A stretch of 64,000 nt of DNA from Actinobacillus genomosp. 1 (GCF_029774175.1 NZ_CP103834.1:1498501-1562500), one strand, 5' to 3'; positions 27,449 to 37,510 are shown, counted from the first letter of the stretch. Notes: generated by a model from the sequence alone, not told the origin. Numbers and translations are program-made.

Positions 27449-29170
27449 ATGATTACAGGTATCGCTGCTTCTCCGGGTGTTGTATTCGGTAAAGCACTTG
27501 TATTGAAAGAAGAACCTATTGTACTCAATACTAAAAAAATTACAGCAGATCAAATTGACGCTGAAAAAGCAAAATTCTTTGCCGGTCGTGAAAAAGCGGC
27601 GGCACAATTAACAGCAATTAAAGAGAAAGCAAAACGTACTCTCGGTGAAGAAAAAGAAGCTATCTTTGAAGGTCATTTAATGATCTTGGAAGATGAAGAG
27701 CTGGAAGAAGAAATTCTGGGCTATATTGCGGATAATCTTGTAACGGCGGATGTTGCGGCAAGTAAAGTTATTGATATGCAGGCATCTATGTTGGCAGAAA
27801 TTGATGACGAATACCTAAAAGAACGTGCCGGCGATATTCGTGATATCGGTAACCGTTTATTACGCAATATTTTAAATATGCACATCATCGATTTAGGTGA
27901 TATTCAAGAGGAAGTTATTTTAGTTGCTTACGACTTAACGCCTTCCGAAACCGCACAATTAAATTTAGATAAAGTGTTAGGTTTTATTACCGATATCGGC
28001 GGTCGTACTTCGCATACTTCAATTATGGCTCGTTCATTAGAACTTCCCGCCATTGTCGGTACAAACGATATTACCGCTCGTGTTAAAACCGGCGATACAT
28101 TAATTTTGGATGCGGTAAATAACCAAATTCATATTAATCCTTCCGATGCGGCACTTGCCGAATTTAAAGCGATTCAAGAACGCGTTGCAGCGGAAAAAGC
28201 CGAACTTGCGAAATTAAAAGATTTACCGGCGGAAACTTTAGACGGTCACCGTATCGAAGTCGCAGGTAACATCGGTACAATCCGTGATGTGGACGGCGTA
28301 TTACGTAACGGCGGTGAGTCAGTCGGTTTATATCGTACCGAATTCTTGTTTATGGATCGCAGCGAATTACCGGGCGAAGACGAACAATTTGAAGCCTATA
28401 AAGAAATTGTCGAAGCAATGAACGGTAAACAAGTTGTACTGCGTACCATGGATATCGGCGGCGATAAAGAGTTACCGTACCTAAACTTACCGAAAGAAAT
28501 GAATCCGTTCTTAGGTTGGCGAGCGGTGCGTATCGGTTTAACACGTCGTGAAATCTTAGATACGCAATTACGTGCGGTGTTACGTGCATCGGCATTCGGT
28601 AAATTAGCGGTTATGTTCCCGATGATTATCTCGGTTGAAGAAATTCGTGAATTAAAAGCCATCGTTGCGGAATTAAAAGCACAGCTCCGTGCCGAAGGTA
28701 AAGCATTCGATGAAAACCTTCAATTAGGTATCATGGTCGAAACGCCGTCTGCTGCAGTCAATGCTCGTCATCTTGCGAAAGAAGCGGATTTCTTCAGTAT
28801 CGGTACTAACGACTTAACCCAATATACTTTAGCGGTTGATCGCGGTAACGAAATTATTGCACATTTATATAATCCGTTAAGTCCATCGGTATTGAACTTA
28901 ATCAAACAAGTAATTGACGCTTCACATGCTGAAGGTAAATGGACCGGTATGTGCGGCGAGTTAGCCGGCGATGTTCGTGCGACCGCATTATTATTAGGTA
29001 TGGGCTTAGACGAATTCAGTATGAGTGCGATTTCCGTTCCTCATGTTAAGAAACTTGCTCGTTCAATCAACTATGCCGATGCGAAAGCATTAGCGGACGA
29101 GGCATTAGCTCAACCGACCGCAGCGGATATTGAAAAACTAGTCAATGACTTTTACGCTAAACTGAACTAA
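27449..29170 (+). CDS. ptsI: PTS enzyme I (phosphoenolpyruvate-protein phosphotransferase)
   Basis: Autophosphorylates from PEP and phosphorylates HPr. The 573 residues begin [19 protein letters not shown]. The active His lies in [21 protein letters not shown] (near residue 190), [11 protein letters not shown] follows, and the PEP-binding barrel includes [17 protein letters not shown] and a Cys in GMCGELAGD. The start at 27449 follows AAGGA; the frame is open 14 codons further upstream without a binding site. It is the middle gene of the pts operon and serves the ScrA-like permease nearby as well as other EIIs. Confidence 0.97.
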   Translation: MITGIAASPGVVFGKALVLKEEPIVLNTKKITADQIDAEKAKFFAGREKAAAQLTAIKEKAKRTLGEEKEAIFEGHLMILEDEELEEEILGYIADNLVTADVAASKVIDMQASMLAEIDDEYLKERAGDIRDIGNRLLRNILNMHIIDLGDIQEEVILVAYDLTPSETAQLNLDKVLGFITDIGGRTSHTSIMARSLELPAIVGTNDITARVKTGDTLILDAVNNQIHINPSDAALAEFKAIQERVAAEKAELAKLKDLPAETLDGHRIEVAGNIGTIRDVDGVLRNGGESVGLYRTEFLFMDRSELPGEDEQFEAYKEIVEAMNGKQVVLRTMDIGGDKELPYLNLPKEMNPFLGWRAVRIGLTRREILDTQLRAVLRASAFGKLAVMFPMIISVEEIRELKAIVAELKAQLRAEGKAFDENLQLGIMVETPSAAVNARHLAKEADFFSIGTNDLTQYTLAVDRGNEIIAHLYNPLSPSVLNLIKQVIDASHAEGKWTGMCGELAGDVRATALLLGMGLDEFSMSAISVPHVKKLARSINYADAKALADEALAQPTAADIEKLVNDFYAKLN

Positions 29171-29254
29171 TTTTCAATAAATGGCATACAAAGACAAGAT
29201 TCTCGTATAGAATGTACGGGTATTTTGTCTATTATTAAAATAACGGAGATTTCT

Positions 29255-29755
29255 ATGGGCTTTTTCGACAAATTATTCGGATCAAAACAAGCAGCCGCAA
29301 AAGAGGTTAAAGTATATTCTCCTCTTTCAGGTGAAATCGTAAACATCGAAGACGTACCGGATGTGGTATTTTCAGAGAAAATCGTAGGCGACGGCGTTGC
29401 TATTCGTCCGAATTCAGACACTATTGTTGCGCCGGTAAACGGCACAATCGGTAAAATCTTTGAAACCAATCACGCATTTTCAATCGAATCGGAAGAAGGT
29501 GTTGAATTATTCGTTCACTTCGGTATCGATACGGTGGAATTAAAAGGTGAAGGTTTTACCCGCGTGGCACAAGAAGGTCAATCGGTAAAAGTCGGCGAGC
29601 CGATTATTAAGTTTGACTTAGAATTACTCGAAGGCAAAGCTAAATCAGTACTGACACCGATAGTCATTTCTAATATGGATGAAATCAGCAATTTAGACAA
29701 GAAAGTCGGTCAAGTTGTTGCAGGCGAAAGCGTTGTATTAACCTTAACTAAATAA
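29255..29755 (+). CDS. crr: Glucose-specific PTS EIIA (Crr)
   Basis: A soluble EIIA that receives phosphate from HPr, feeds EIIBC permeases that lack their own EIIA, and signals to adenylate cyclase. The 166-residue protein starts MGFFDKLFGSKQ, whose amphipathic N-terminal helix binds membrane. The phosphorylated His lies in ELFVHFGIDTVEL, and His in NHAFSI is the second active-site residue. GGAG precedes the ATG at 29255. It is the last gene of ptsH-ptsI-crr and ends at a terminator 22 bases downstream. Confidence 0.96.
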   Translation: MGFFDKLFGSKQAAAKEVKVYSPLSGEIVNIEDVPDVVFSEKIVGDGVAIRPNSDTIVAPVNGTIGKIFETNHAFSIESEEGVELFVHFGIDTVELKGEGFTRVAQEGQSVKVGEPIIKFDLELLEGKAKSVLTPIVISNMDEISNLDKKVGQVVAGESVVLTLTK

Positions 29756-29777
29756 TTGATTTAGTAATATAAGTAAG

Positions 29778-29810
29778 TGCCACGGTAGTGAAATATCGTG
29801 GCATTTTTTT
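29778..29810 (+). terminator. Intrinsic terminator after crr
   Basis: TGCCACG/CGTGGCA form a 7-bp stem with a 12-base loop, directly followed by seven T. Confidence 0.85.
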
Positions 29811-29870
29811 GCTAATTTTATTTATTTATAGCGAAAAAATAAGCAAACGGGTACAATAAACGAAACTTGT

Positions 29871-29905
29871 GCGTAAAGGGATTCTCTCTTTACGCTTTTA
29901 TTTTT
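29871..29905 (+). terminator. Terminator-like hairpin just upstream of miaB
   Basis: GCGTAAAG/CTTTACGC form an 8-bp stem with TTTTATTTTT after it, 36 bases before the miaB ATG. A TACAAT hexamer at 29852-29857 could be a -10 element placing this hairpin at the very 5' end of the miaB transcript. Confidence 0.6.
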
Positions 29906-29940
29906 AACTTATTGATATATTTATTATTTTTTAAAAGATT

Positions 29941-31368
29941 ATGGCGAAATTGCATATTACAACCTGGGGCTGCCAAATGAATGAGTACGACTCATCAAAA
30001 ATGGCGGATCTTTTAAATTCAACACACGGTTTAGAACTGACTGACAAACCGGAAGAAGCGGACGTATTATTACTTAATACTTGCTCAATCCGAGAAAAAG
30101 CACAAGAAAAAGTATTCTCACAACTCGGTCGTTGGAAAAACTGGAAAAAAGATAAACCGGATCTAATTATCGGCGTGGGCGGTTGCGTAGCATCGCAAGA
30201 AGGTGAACACATTCGTGATCGTGCACCATTCGTTGATATCGTATTCGGCCCGCAAACATTGCACCGTTTACCGGAAATGATCAACAAAATCCGTGGCGGA
30301 GATCGTGCGATTGTCGATATTTCTTTCCCAGAAATTGAAAAATTTGACCGCTTACCGGAACCTCGTGCCGAAGGCCCGACCGCTTTCGTTTCAATTATGG
30401 AAGGTTGTAATAAATACTGCTCATTCTGTGTAGTGCCTTATACGCGCGGTGAAGAAGTTTCTCGCCCGGTGGATGACGTATTATTTGAAATCGCACAATT
30501 AGCGGAACAAGGCGTACGTGAAGTGAACTTACTTGGTCAGAATGTAAATGCTTACCGCGGCGAAACCTTTGACGGCGGTATTTGTACCTTTGCCGAATTG
30601 CTTCGTTTAGTCGCTGCGATTGACGGTATCGACCGTGTACGCTACACCACCAGTCACCCGATTGAATTTACCGATGACATCATTGAAGTTTATCGCGACA
30701 CGCCTGAATTAGTGAGCTTCTTACACTTACCAATTCAAAGCGGTGCGGATCGCGTATTAACCATGATGAAACGTAACCATACGGCATTAGAATATAAAGC
30801 GATCATTCGTAAATTACGTGAAGTTCGTCCGAATATTCAGATCAGTTCGGACTTTATCGTTGGTTTCCCGGGTGAAACGGCGGAAGATTTCGAACAAACA
30901 ATGAAAGTAATCGAGCAAGTAAACTTCGATATGAGCTTCAGCTTTATCTACTCTGCTCGTCCGGGTACACCGGCAGCTGACTTACCGGATGATATTTCGG
31001 AAGAAGAGAAAAAAGAGCGTTTAGCACGTTTACAACAACGTATCAATCACCAAGCTATGCAATTCAGCCGTGCAATGTTAGGCACGGAACAACGTGTATT
31101 GGTGGAAGGCCCGTCGAAAAAAGATATTATGGAATTAACCGGTCGTACCGAAAACAACCGAATTGTGAACTTCCAAGGCACACCGGATATGATTGGTAAA
31201 TTTGTCGATATTAAAATCACCGATGTTTATACCAACTCATTACGCGGCGATGTGGTTCGTACCGAAGACGAAATGGGTTTACGTGTGGTCGAATCGGCGG
31301 CAAGCGTGATTGCTCGTACTCGTAAAGAAGACGATCTCGGCGTCGGCAAATATGTTGTGAATTTATAG
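29941..31368 (+). CDS. miaB: tRNA-2-methylthio-N6-dimethylallyladenosine synthase MiaB
   Basis: A radical-SAM enzyme that adds a methylthio group to i6A37 of tRNAs reading UNN codons. The 475 residues carry the N-terminal methylthiotransferase domain with Cys in [23 protein letters not shown] and GGCVASQEG (auxiliary cluster). The radical-SAM CxxxCxxC motif is in [16 protein letters not shown] (about residues 152-160), and a C-terminal TRAM domain follows from about residue 380. The ribosome binding site is poor (AAAAGAT). It stands alone, after the pts operon terminator and a second hairpin. Confidence 0.96.
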   Translation: MAKLHITTWGCQMNEYDSSKMADLLNSTHGLELTDKPEEADVLLLNTCSIREKAQEKVFSQLGRWKNWKKDKPDLIIGVGGCVASQEGEHIRDRAPFVDIVFGPQTLHRLPEMINKIRGGDRAIVDISFPEIEKFDRLPEPRAEGPTAFVSIMEGCNKYCSFCVVPYTRGEEVSRPVDDVLFEIAQLAEQGVREVNLLGQNVNAYRGETFDGGICTFAELLRLVAAIDGIDRVRYTTSHPIEFTDDIIEVYRDTPELVSFLHLPIQSGADRVLTMMKRNHTALEYKAIIRKLREVRPNIQISSDFIVGFPGETAEDFEQTMKVIEQVNFDMSFSFIYSARPGTPAADLPDDISEEEKKERLARLQQRINHQAMQFSRAMLGTEQRVLVEGPSKKDIMELTGRTENNRIVNFQGTPDMIGKFVDIKITDVYTNSLRGDVVRTEDEMGLRVVESAASVIARTRKEDDLGVGKYVVNL

Positions 31369-31435
31369 AAATATCTCGTTGATTTATTAGTGAAGTAAAT
31401 AAACGAGTTTTATCCATTATAGAATTGTAAATATA

Positions 31436-31484
31436 AAAAATAGTTACCGATTATTTTTCAAAAATTATCGGTAACTATTTTTAT
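31436..31484 (+). terminator. Intrinsic terminator after miaB
   Basis: AAAATAGTTACCGAT/ATCGGTAACTATTTTT form a stem of about 15 bp followed by TTTTAT. Confidence 0.8.
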
Positions 31485-31634
31485 CTATACCATACTTTTA
31501 TATACGAAAAGCATATTATTTTATTCTTTTCCTTTAAAAATATTTAACCTAATTGATTATCCTTTCTCAATATTAACCCAAGATGCTTTTCAATAATAAA
31601 ATAAAAATAATTATCATTTTCTATAACTATAAAA

Positions 31635-31667
31635 AAGCGGTCGGATTTTATAAAAAATCGACCGCTT
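31635..31667 (-). terminator. Inverted uptake-signal terminator after the autotransporter gene
   Basis: AAGCGGTC-GGATTTT and AAAATC-GACCGCTT are paired USS cores with a one-base bulge. On the minus strand six T follow. Confidence 0.75.
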
Positions 31668-31711
31668 GTTTATTAAAGTAAAATCAACTTAATTAATCAA
31701 ACAAATCTCTA

Positions 31712-34700
31712 TTACCATTGGTAACCAAAACTTGCCGCCGCACCGGTATCTCCACGAGTATTACCGTTTACAGAGATTTTCACACCGATATTACCGTTAT
31801 CCGATAAACGAGAATAACCTACTGCAATTGCGCCTTGATCTTTATAAGTACCTACACCCGCAGAAACCATAGATTTACCAGGCATATTAGCTTGATATAG
31901 ATTTCCCATTGCCATTGCACCTGCAATACCTGCACGTAAATCTTTGTTTACGCGATCAAGTCTACGGTTAATATTATTGGTAGCACGTTTCAATTGACCT
32001 ACATTAACTGCATCACTATCGGCTTTACCGTCTGCTAAATTAGTGATTCGAGTAGATTGACCGTTCGCACCGCTTACTTTAAGTGCAGAGCCGTAATTAT
32101 CTTTTACGGTTTCGATAGTTGCCGTGTTATCGCCTTTACCTACTTTCACCGAATCGAAACTTGGTGTTTTAGATGTTGCAATAGCGATATTTGAACCGTT
32201 TTGAGTGATTTCGATATTATTACCCGCTTTCACTTTAACGGTATCTCCCATCTTAACGTTAGATTTGCTTACGGAGCCGTCCACAGTAGTCGTTTCAAGA
32301 TTCCAACCTTTTGCGACTTCATTTTGTAAGTTCGTCACATTTTGGTTTGTTGCATGTAATTGGGTTCCGTTTACCGCATCCTTGCTGTTTGCGCTAACTT
32401 CTCCCGCCGCAACATTAGTAACTTTTTTATCTCCGTTATTTAGACCGTCCGAAGTTAAGCTTACCAGTGAGTCGGCAAAACTTATACCTTTGTCAGAAAC
32501 TTTAGTATCACCGGCAACCAAACTACCGCTTTCACCTAAATTCACATCTTTATTTAGGCTAACGGTTGCGGTTTTATTTACGGTGGTAACCGAAATATTG
32601 CCACTGCCTTCAACTTTTACAGTTTCGGTCGGATTCGGTGCCGGGTTAGGGTTTGGTACCGGGTTAGGATTCGGTGCCGGATTTGGCGCAGGTTGTACGA
32701 AATCCTTAAGCGCTTTCACGATAGAATAAATTTGAGAACCGTTAATCGCATCCGTTGAGTTTGCAGTAATATTCCCTGCCGCTACATGAGTAATACGACG
32801 TTCTAAACTAGCGATACTTTTATCTTTATCTTTATATTCATCTCTACCTACGGAAACAACAGAGTGCGCCGTTTTACCTGCCCAGTCTGTAGTTACATCC
32901 TGATTATCTACTTTGGCTTTCAAGTTTTCTGCGAATTTTGCTTCTTTTACTTTATCGAATGCAGCTTGATCTCCGGTATCGGACTCACTGCCTAAAGCCA
33001 CGCTATTATCTAACTTAGCGATGGTGTGCGTACCAATCGCAGTAGCGTTATTTCCTTCGGCTAATGCAATACTACCCATTGCAGTAGCATTATTTTGGTG
33101 CGCCATTGCTAAATAACCGAATGCCGAAGCAGCTTCACCCGTCGCACTAGAGAAATTCCCGTAAGCCGAAGCGGATGCTTTTTCTGCGTGCGAAAAAGCA
33201 CCAGTAGCGGTTGTATATAATTCATCGGCTCTTGCCGAGAATCCTGTTGCTGTTGAAAATTCACTGTCAGCTTTTGACATGGCACCGAATGCCGATGAGA
33301 ATGAACCATTGGCGTGAGCAAACATCCCTATCGCAGTGGAAGCCTTACCTAATGAATATGCTCCCGCACCATAAGCGGCAGAAGCAAAATCTAATGCCTG
33401 ACTACTTATACCGAATGCAGAAGCGCTACTAGCATAAGCAAATGCATTATTACCATAAGCTGAAGAACCTCGGCCATAAGAGATCGCTTTATGACCATAA
33501 GCTGAAGAAGTGCTCCCTACTGCCATTGCAGAGCTACCAAAAGCGGAAGAATGATCTCCTTCTGCCATTGCCGAATCACCAAAAGCAGAGGAAGCGCTAC
33601 CTTCTGATATTGAGCGACTACCGAAAGCAGAAGAATACCACCCACTTGCTTGAGATGAGTGACCGAATGCAGAGGCTCCTCCAGTAGCATATGAGTTTTC
33701 CCCATAAGCTGATGCAGCATTCCATTCAGCGAATGCATTATGGCCGTAAGCGGAAGCCCCTTCACCATTCGCTATAGATAAAGTCCCATAAGCGGAAGCC
33801 CCTTTATCATTCGCTATAGATAAAGTCCCATAAGCGGAAGCTCCAATCTCTTTAGCTATAGATGAGAACCCATAAGCCGAACTACTTTCGCTAAGTGCAT
33901 TCGCATAAGAACCGAAAGCGGATGACTTATCGCCTTCCGCCGTAGATAGATAACCTACCGCTGAAGACTGTTCACCGGCAGCTTTCGCACCGTTACCATA
34001 AGCGGAAGAACGGTCACCTTGAGCTACTGCAAGGTGTCCTGTTGCGGTAGCTGATTCGCCTTCGGCAATTGCTAAATGCCCGAATGCGGAAGATGCTAAT
34101 CCTTGGGCACTAGCTAGATGACCATAAGCCGAAGAGGATTGTCCCAAAGCATGAGAAAATTTACCCACCGCCGTAGAATCTTGTCCTTCAGCCGTAGCAT
34201 AAGCACCGATAGCGGTCGCAAAGTTATTTAAAGATAAAGAACCAAAACCTAAAGCTGTGGACATTAACCCCTTAGCTTCAGAATCCGTTCCATAAGCTGT
34301 AGCACCGGCTAGATTACTTTGAGCTTTCGCATCTCTTTCATTATTCAGCGGATCATAAGGAGCTAAAAGAGTCGGACCAATTCCTTTAGCGGAAGGCAGT
34401 GATGTGCCTCTTAAGAAAAAGTTCTTTAAGCTATATTTTACTCCTCGCTCTAGTTGAATAGTTAATTCGCTTATTGGTGTTAGGTCAGCAGGGTACTTAA
34501 CAGGGCTGTTCTTAACACGGAATGGCTCTCCCTCATCATATGCATCAATTATACTACTTACTCTTTCACCTATCTGCTGACCTTCAAGTACCTTATCTTG
34601 TTCTTGCGACTGTAAAACACCACCGCCTTCTGTAAACCACTGAGCTTCTCTTGGGTAATTTTTCGCATCTTCTTTTAACTCTTCTACCCTTTCATCACTG

Positions 34701-34846
34701 AGACCAAATTGTATATACATACTATCACCGGGTTTAGATAACTTTCCCCAGCTTACAACGTTATTTTCTGCATGAACCGGCATAGATAAAACAGCCATAC
34801 CTACAAAACTAGAGCCGGCTATTTTTGATATATTATTAATCTTCAT
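31712..34846 (-). CDS. YadA-type trimeric autotransporter adhesin
   Basis: A 1044-residue surface adhesin. A signal peptide is cleaved near Ala26 (SMPVHA). A unique N-terminal region runs to about residue 180. A YadA-like head (about 183-616) is built from some 32 units of 13-14 residues of the type SSAYGxxAxAxG. A neck of the type NSTDAINGSQIY follows near 690, then a Pro/Asn linker (PAPNPNP) at about 715-740. The stalk has a second neck (NSKDAVNGTQLHAT) and a third (DSDAVNVGQL). The C-terminal anchor of about 75 residues (AGIAGAMAMGNLYQ to GYQW) forms the 12-strand trimeric pore. Such proteins bind host matrix or cells; the ligand is unknown. A neighbouring terminator shows it is monocistronic. 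It is related in type to the Apa adhesins of A. pleuropneumoniae, but I cannot name it exactly. Confidence 0.92.
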   Translation of the reverse strand: MKINNISKIAGSSFVGMAVLSMPVHAENNVVSWGKLSKPGDSMYIQFGLSDERVEELKEDAKNYPREAQWFTEGGGVLQSQEQDKVLEGQQIGERVSSIIDAYDEGEPFRVKNSPVKYPADLTPISELTIQLERGVKYSLKNFFLRGTSLPSAKGIGPTLLAPYDPLNNERDAKAQSNLAGATAYGTDSEAKGLMSTALGFGSLSLNNFATAIGAYATAEGQDSTAVGKFSHALGQSSSAYGHLASAQGLASSAFGHLAIAEGESATATGHLAVAQGDRSSAYGNGAKAAGEQSSAVGYLSTAEGDKSSAFGSYANALSESSSAYGFSSIAKEIGASAYGTLSIANDKGASAYGTLSIANGEGASAYGHNAFAEWNAASAYGENSYATGGASAFGHSSQASGWYSSAFGSRSISEGSASSAFGDSAMAEGDHSSAFGSSAMAVGSTSSAYGHKAISYGRGSSAYGNNAFAYASSASAFGISSQALDFASAAYGAGAYSLGKASTAIGMFAHANGSFSSAFGAMSKADSEFSTATGFSARADELYTTATGAFSHAEKASASAYGNFSSATGEAASAFGYLAMAHQNNATAMGSIALAEGNNATAIGTHTIAKLDNSVALGSESDTGDQAAFDKVKEAKFAENLKAKVDNQDVTTDWAGKTAHSVVSVGRDEYKDKDKSIASLERRITHVAAGNITANSTDAINGSQIYSIVKALKDFVQPAPNPAPNPNPVPNPNPAPNPTETVKVEGSGNISVTTVNKTATVSLNKDVNLGESGSLVAGDTKVSDKGISFADSLVSLTSDGLNNGDKKVTNVAAGEVSANSKDAVNGTQLHATNQNVTNLQNEVAKGWNLETTTVDGSVSKSNVKMGDTVKVKAGNNIEITQNGSNIAIATSKTPSFDSVKVGKGDNTATIETVKDNYGSALKVSGANGQSTRITNLADGKADSDAVNVGQLKRATNNINRRLDRVNKDLRAGIAGAMAMGNLYQANMPGKSMVSAGVGTYKDQGAIAVGYSRLSDNGNIGVKISVNGNTRGDTGAAASFGYQW
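33744..33885 (-). repeat. Near-identical 42-bp tandem units in the adhesin head
   Basis: Three to four 42-bp units (14 codons) beginning near CCATAAGCGGAAGC are almost identical at the DNA level. They encode GASAYGTLSIAN-type repeats, whereas the other head units have diverged. This points to recent duplication and allows in-frame copy-number change. Confidence 0.7.
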
Positions 34847-35040
34847 AAAAAAATCACTCTTAAAAATAATTAATATAAATTACATAATTAAGCCTTAATA
34901 TCACTGTAATTTAATAAATAAAAACGCTTATTATTTAGTTGAAGTTATAATCTTTAGAAACTCCGAATTGATTATAATCAATATATTAGTATGAAAAAAG
35001 CGTTTATTCTTGAATTTACAATTTAGTTGTGACAGATAAA

Positions 35041-35084
35041 AAAGCATTTATATTTAAAAATATTTATATTTAAAAGCATTTATA
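35041..35084. repeat. Interleaved AT-rich direct repeats
   Basis: ATTTATATTTAAAA occurs at 35046-35059 and 35062-35075, and AAAGCATTTATA at 35041-35052 and 35073-35084. The spacing suggests slippage duplications or bent DNA between two divergent genes. Confidence 0.7.
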
Positions 35085-35138
35085 AAAATCCAAAATATAT
35101 ATTTTGAGAAATTTTATAAAAATTCGACCGCTTTGATC

Positions 35139-35168
35139 TATAATAGGATTAACTGTATAAACGAACAT
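35139..35168 (+). promoter_or_regulatory. uvrD promoter -10 and LexA-like box
   Basis: A perfect -10 TATAAT (35139-35144) is followed nine bases later by CTGTATAAACGAACAT (35153-35168). This matches the SOS box CTGT-N8-ACAG at seven of eight key positions and lies over the expected start of transcription. uvrD is SOS-controlled in E. coli, which supports the reading. Confidence 0.5.
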
Positions 35169-35188
35169 TAATTAAATACGAGGCGGTA

Positions 35189-37387
35189 ATGGATTTTTCT
35201 TTATTATTAGACGGTTTAAATGATAAGCAGCGAGAGGCTGTCGCTGCGCCGTTGGGCAATTATTTAGTATTGGCGGGAGCCGGTTCCGGTAAAACACGGG
35301 TACTGACCCATCGTATTGCATGGTTAATCGGTGTAGAAAACGTACCGGAATCGAATATTCTAGCGGTCACCTTTACCAATAAAGCGGCAGCGGAAATGCG
35401 TCATCGTATCGAACATACCCTTTCTTCCAGCAGCCATCACCGCCTGTTCGGTATGTGGGTCGGTACATTCCACAGCATTGCTAACCGCTTATTACGTTCG
35501 CATTATCTTGATGCCAATCTGCCGCAAGATTTCCAAATTATGGATAGCGAAGATCAGCAACGTTTACTGAAACGCTTGTTAAAGCTGCACAATATTGATG
35601 AAAAACATTTCCCGCCGAAACACGTGGCGTGGTATATCAGTGCGCAAAAAGATAAAGGAAAACGCCCAAAAGATATTGATCATCATAACGATCCGAACGA
35701 GAAGAAATTAGTTCAAATCTACCAAATCTATCAAGATGCCTGTGATCGTGCCGGTTTGCTAGATTTTGCTGAATTATTGATTCGAGCTTATGAACTTTTC
35801 CGAGACAAACCGCCGATTTTGCAACGCTACCAACAACGTTTTCAGCAGATTTTGATCGATGAGTTCCAAGATACCAACAATATTCAATACGACTTAATCC
35901 GTCTGCTTGCCGGTAAAACCGGTAACGTGATGATTGTCGGCGATGACGACCAATCGATTTACGGCTGGCGTGGTGCGCAGGTTGAAAATATTCAGCGTTT
36001 CTTAAATGACTACCAAAAAGCGGAAACTATTCGTCTTGAGCAAAATTACCGTTCAACCGGGCATATTCTTGCCACTGCTAACGAATTGATTTCCAATAAC
36101 GAAGACCGCTTGGGTAAGAATTTATGGACCGATCAAGGCGATGGCGATCCGGTTGAAATTTATTGTGCTTTCAACGAATTGGACGAAGCTCGTTTTGTTG
36201 CTTCACAAATCAAACAATGGAAAGAAGACGAAGGCAGCCTAAACGAATGTGCGGTGTTATATCGTAGTAACAGCCAATCTCGTGTGATTGAAGAAGCATT
36301 GATTCAAGCTAATATTCCTTACCGTATTTACGGCGGTATGCGTTTCTTCGAACGCCAAGAAATCAAAGATGCGCTGGCATATTTACGCTTGATTGCTAAT
36401 CGCCAAGATGATGCGGCATTTGAACGAGTGATTAACACACCGCCAAGAGGAATTGGCGAACGCACGTTAGATACGATTCGTCAAATTACCCGTAATCGCC
36501 AAATAACCTTATGGCAGGCGATTCAAGTGGCAGTACAGGAAGAACAACTGTCCGGCAGAGCCGCTTCCGCCTTACTGCGTTTTGTCGAATTGATTAATGC
36601 ACTCGAACAAGAAACCGAACAAATGCCACTGTTTGAACAAACCGATTTTGTAATAAAAAAATCCGGTTTATACGAAATGTATAAACAAGAAAAAGGGGAA
36701 AAAGGCGAAGTTCGTATCGAGAACTTAGAAGAGTTGGTCACCGCTACCAAGCAATTCAGCAAGCCTGATGAAGCGGAAGAAATGTCGGATCTCACCGCAT
36801 TTTTAACTCACGCCTCATTAGAAGCCGGCGAAGCGCAAGCCTCCCCGCATCAGGATTATGTCGAACTAATGACGTTACATTCGGCAAAAGGTTTAGAGTT
36901 CCCCCGTGTATTTATGGTGGGTGTGGAAGAAGGAATTTTCCCGAGCGGAATGAGTTTTGACGAAGGCAGACTACAAGAAGAGCGCCGTTTGGCTTACGTC
37001 GGCATTACCCGAGCGAAGAAAAAATTGACGATTAGTTATGCCGAACTTAGACGTTTATACGGCAAAGAAGAGCGTCATATCGCCTCTCGTTTTATTGCCG
37101 AGTTGCCTGAACAACATATTCGAGAAGTGCGTTTGAGAGGCTCCATCAATCGTGCGGCAAGTTTTGCCCAAAGCACACCTTTTGCAAAAAATTCGGCAAA
37201 AACGACCGCTTCTTGTTTAGAAGACAATAGCTGGAAAATGGGGCAAAAAGTACAGCACGCTAAATTCGGACAAGGCACGATTATCAATGTAGAAGGCAGC
37301 GGCGAAGCGACCCGTTTACAAATCGCTTTTGCCGGTAACGGCATTAAGTGGTTGATTGCTAAAATGGCAAATTTAACGAAAATTTAG
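35189..37387 (+). CDS. uvrD: DNA helicase II UvrD
   Basis: A 3'-5' superfamily-1 helicase acting in nucleotide-excision and mismatch repair. The 732 residues contain Walker A LAGAGSGKTR (28-37), VTFTNKAAAEM, motif II DEFQDTNN, QSIYGWRGA, QNYRST, the late motif MTLHSAKGLEFPRVF, and a C-terminal Tudor-like domain (KFGQGTIINVEGSG) that binds RNA polymerase. The opening LLDGLNDKQREAVAAPLGN and the Tudor tail separate UvrD from Rep. GAGGCGG precedes the ATG. It is monocistronic and ends at a good terminator. Confidence 0.96.
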   Translation: MDFSLLLDGLNDKQREAVAAPLGNYLVLAGAGSGKTRVLTHRIAWLIGVENVPESNILAVTFTNKAAAEMRHRIEHTLSSSSHHRLFGMWVGTFHSIANRLLRSHYLDANLPQDFQIMDSEDQQRLLKRLLKLHNIDEKHFPPKHVAWYISAQKDKGKRPKDIDHHNDPNEKKLVQIYQIYQDACDRAGLLDFAELLIRAYELFRDKPPILQRYQQRFQQILIDEFQDTNNIQYDLIRLLAGKTGNVMIVGDDDQSIYGWRGAQVENIQRFLNDYQKAETIRLEQNYRSTGHILATANELISNNEDRLGKNLWTDQGDGDPVEIYCAFNELDEARFVASQIKQWKEDEGSLNECAVLYRSNSQSRVIEEALIQANIPYRIYGGMRFFERQEIKDALAYLRLIANRQDDAAFERVINTPPRGIGERTLDTIRQITRNRQITLWQAIQVAVQEEQLSGRAASALLRFVELINALEQETEQMPLFEQTDFVIKKSGLYEMYKQEKGEKGEVRIENLEELVTATKQFSKPDEAEEMSDLTAFLTHASLEAGEAQASPHQDYVELMTLHSAKGLEFPRVFMVGVEEGIFPSGMSFDEGRLQEERRLAYVGITRAKKKLTISYAELRRLYGKEERHIASRFIAELPEQHIREVRLRGSINRAASFAQSTPFAKNSAKTTASCLEDNSWKMGQKVQHAKFGQGTIINVEGSGEATRLQIAFAGNGIKWLIAKMANLTKI

Positions 37388-37412
37388 ACCGCTTGGTGTA
37401 GGTATAAATATC

Positions 37413-37446
37413 GGCATATATGATTTATTGCATATATGCCTTTTTC
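37413..37446 (+). terminator. Intrinsic terminator after uvrD
   Basis: GGCATATATG/CATATATGCC form a perfect 10-bp stem with an eight-base loop, followed by TTTTTCC. Confidence 0.85.
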
Positions 37447-37510
37447 CTATTTAATGAAAAATATCTCCTCTATCTCTTATATACCTAATTCAGGCTATTT
37501 TATGAGTATT

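Larger units (their letters stand above)
31369..31711. other. Intergenic region between miaB and the autotransporter gene
   Basis: A 343-base AT-rich gap with no credible ORF. It contains two terminators, one for each convergent gene, separated by about 150 bases of low-complexity AT sequence. The stretch AATAATTATCATTTTC near 31605 looks superficially like a Fur half-site but has no promoter context. Confidence 0.7.
34847..35188. other. Divergent regulatory region between the autotransporter and uvrD genes
   Basis: A 342-base AT-rich gap without credible ORFs. It holds the autotransporter promoter (not resolvable in such AT-rich DNA), a cluster of direct repeats at 35041-35084, an uptake-signal core, and the uvrD promoter with a LexA-like box. 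Confidence 0.65.

Noticed and set aside
31600..31625. Fur-box-like AATAATTATCATTTTC
   Set aside because: It lies between two terminators downstream of both flanking genes, with no promoter near it; likely chance in AT-rich DNA.
32205..32729. 174-codon plus-strand ORF inside the autotransporter gene
   Set aside because: It is produced by the repetitive composition of the adhesin read in reverse (Pro/Ser/Leu- and Gly-rich segments) and has no start signal.
33400..33900. Possible CRISPR-like array from regular repeats
   Set aside because: The repeats are contiguous 42-bp coding units of the adhesin head without unique spacers.
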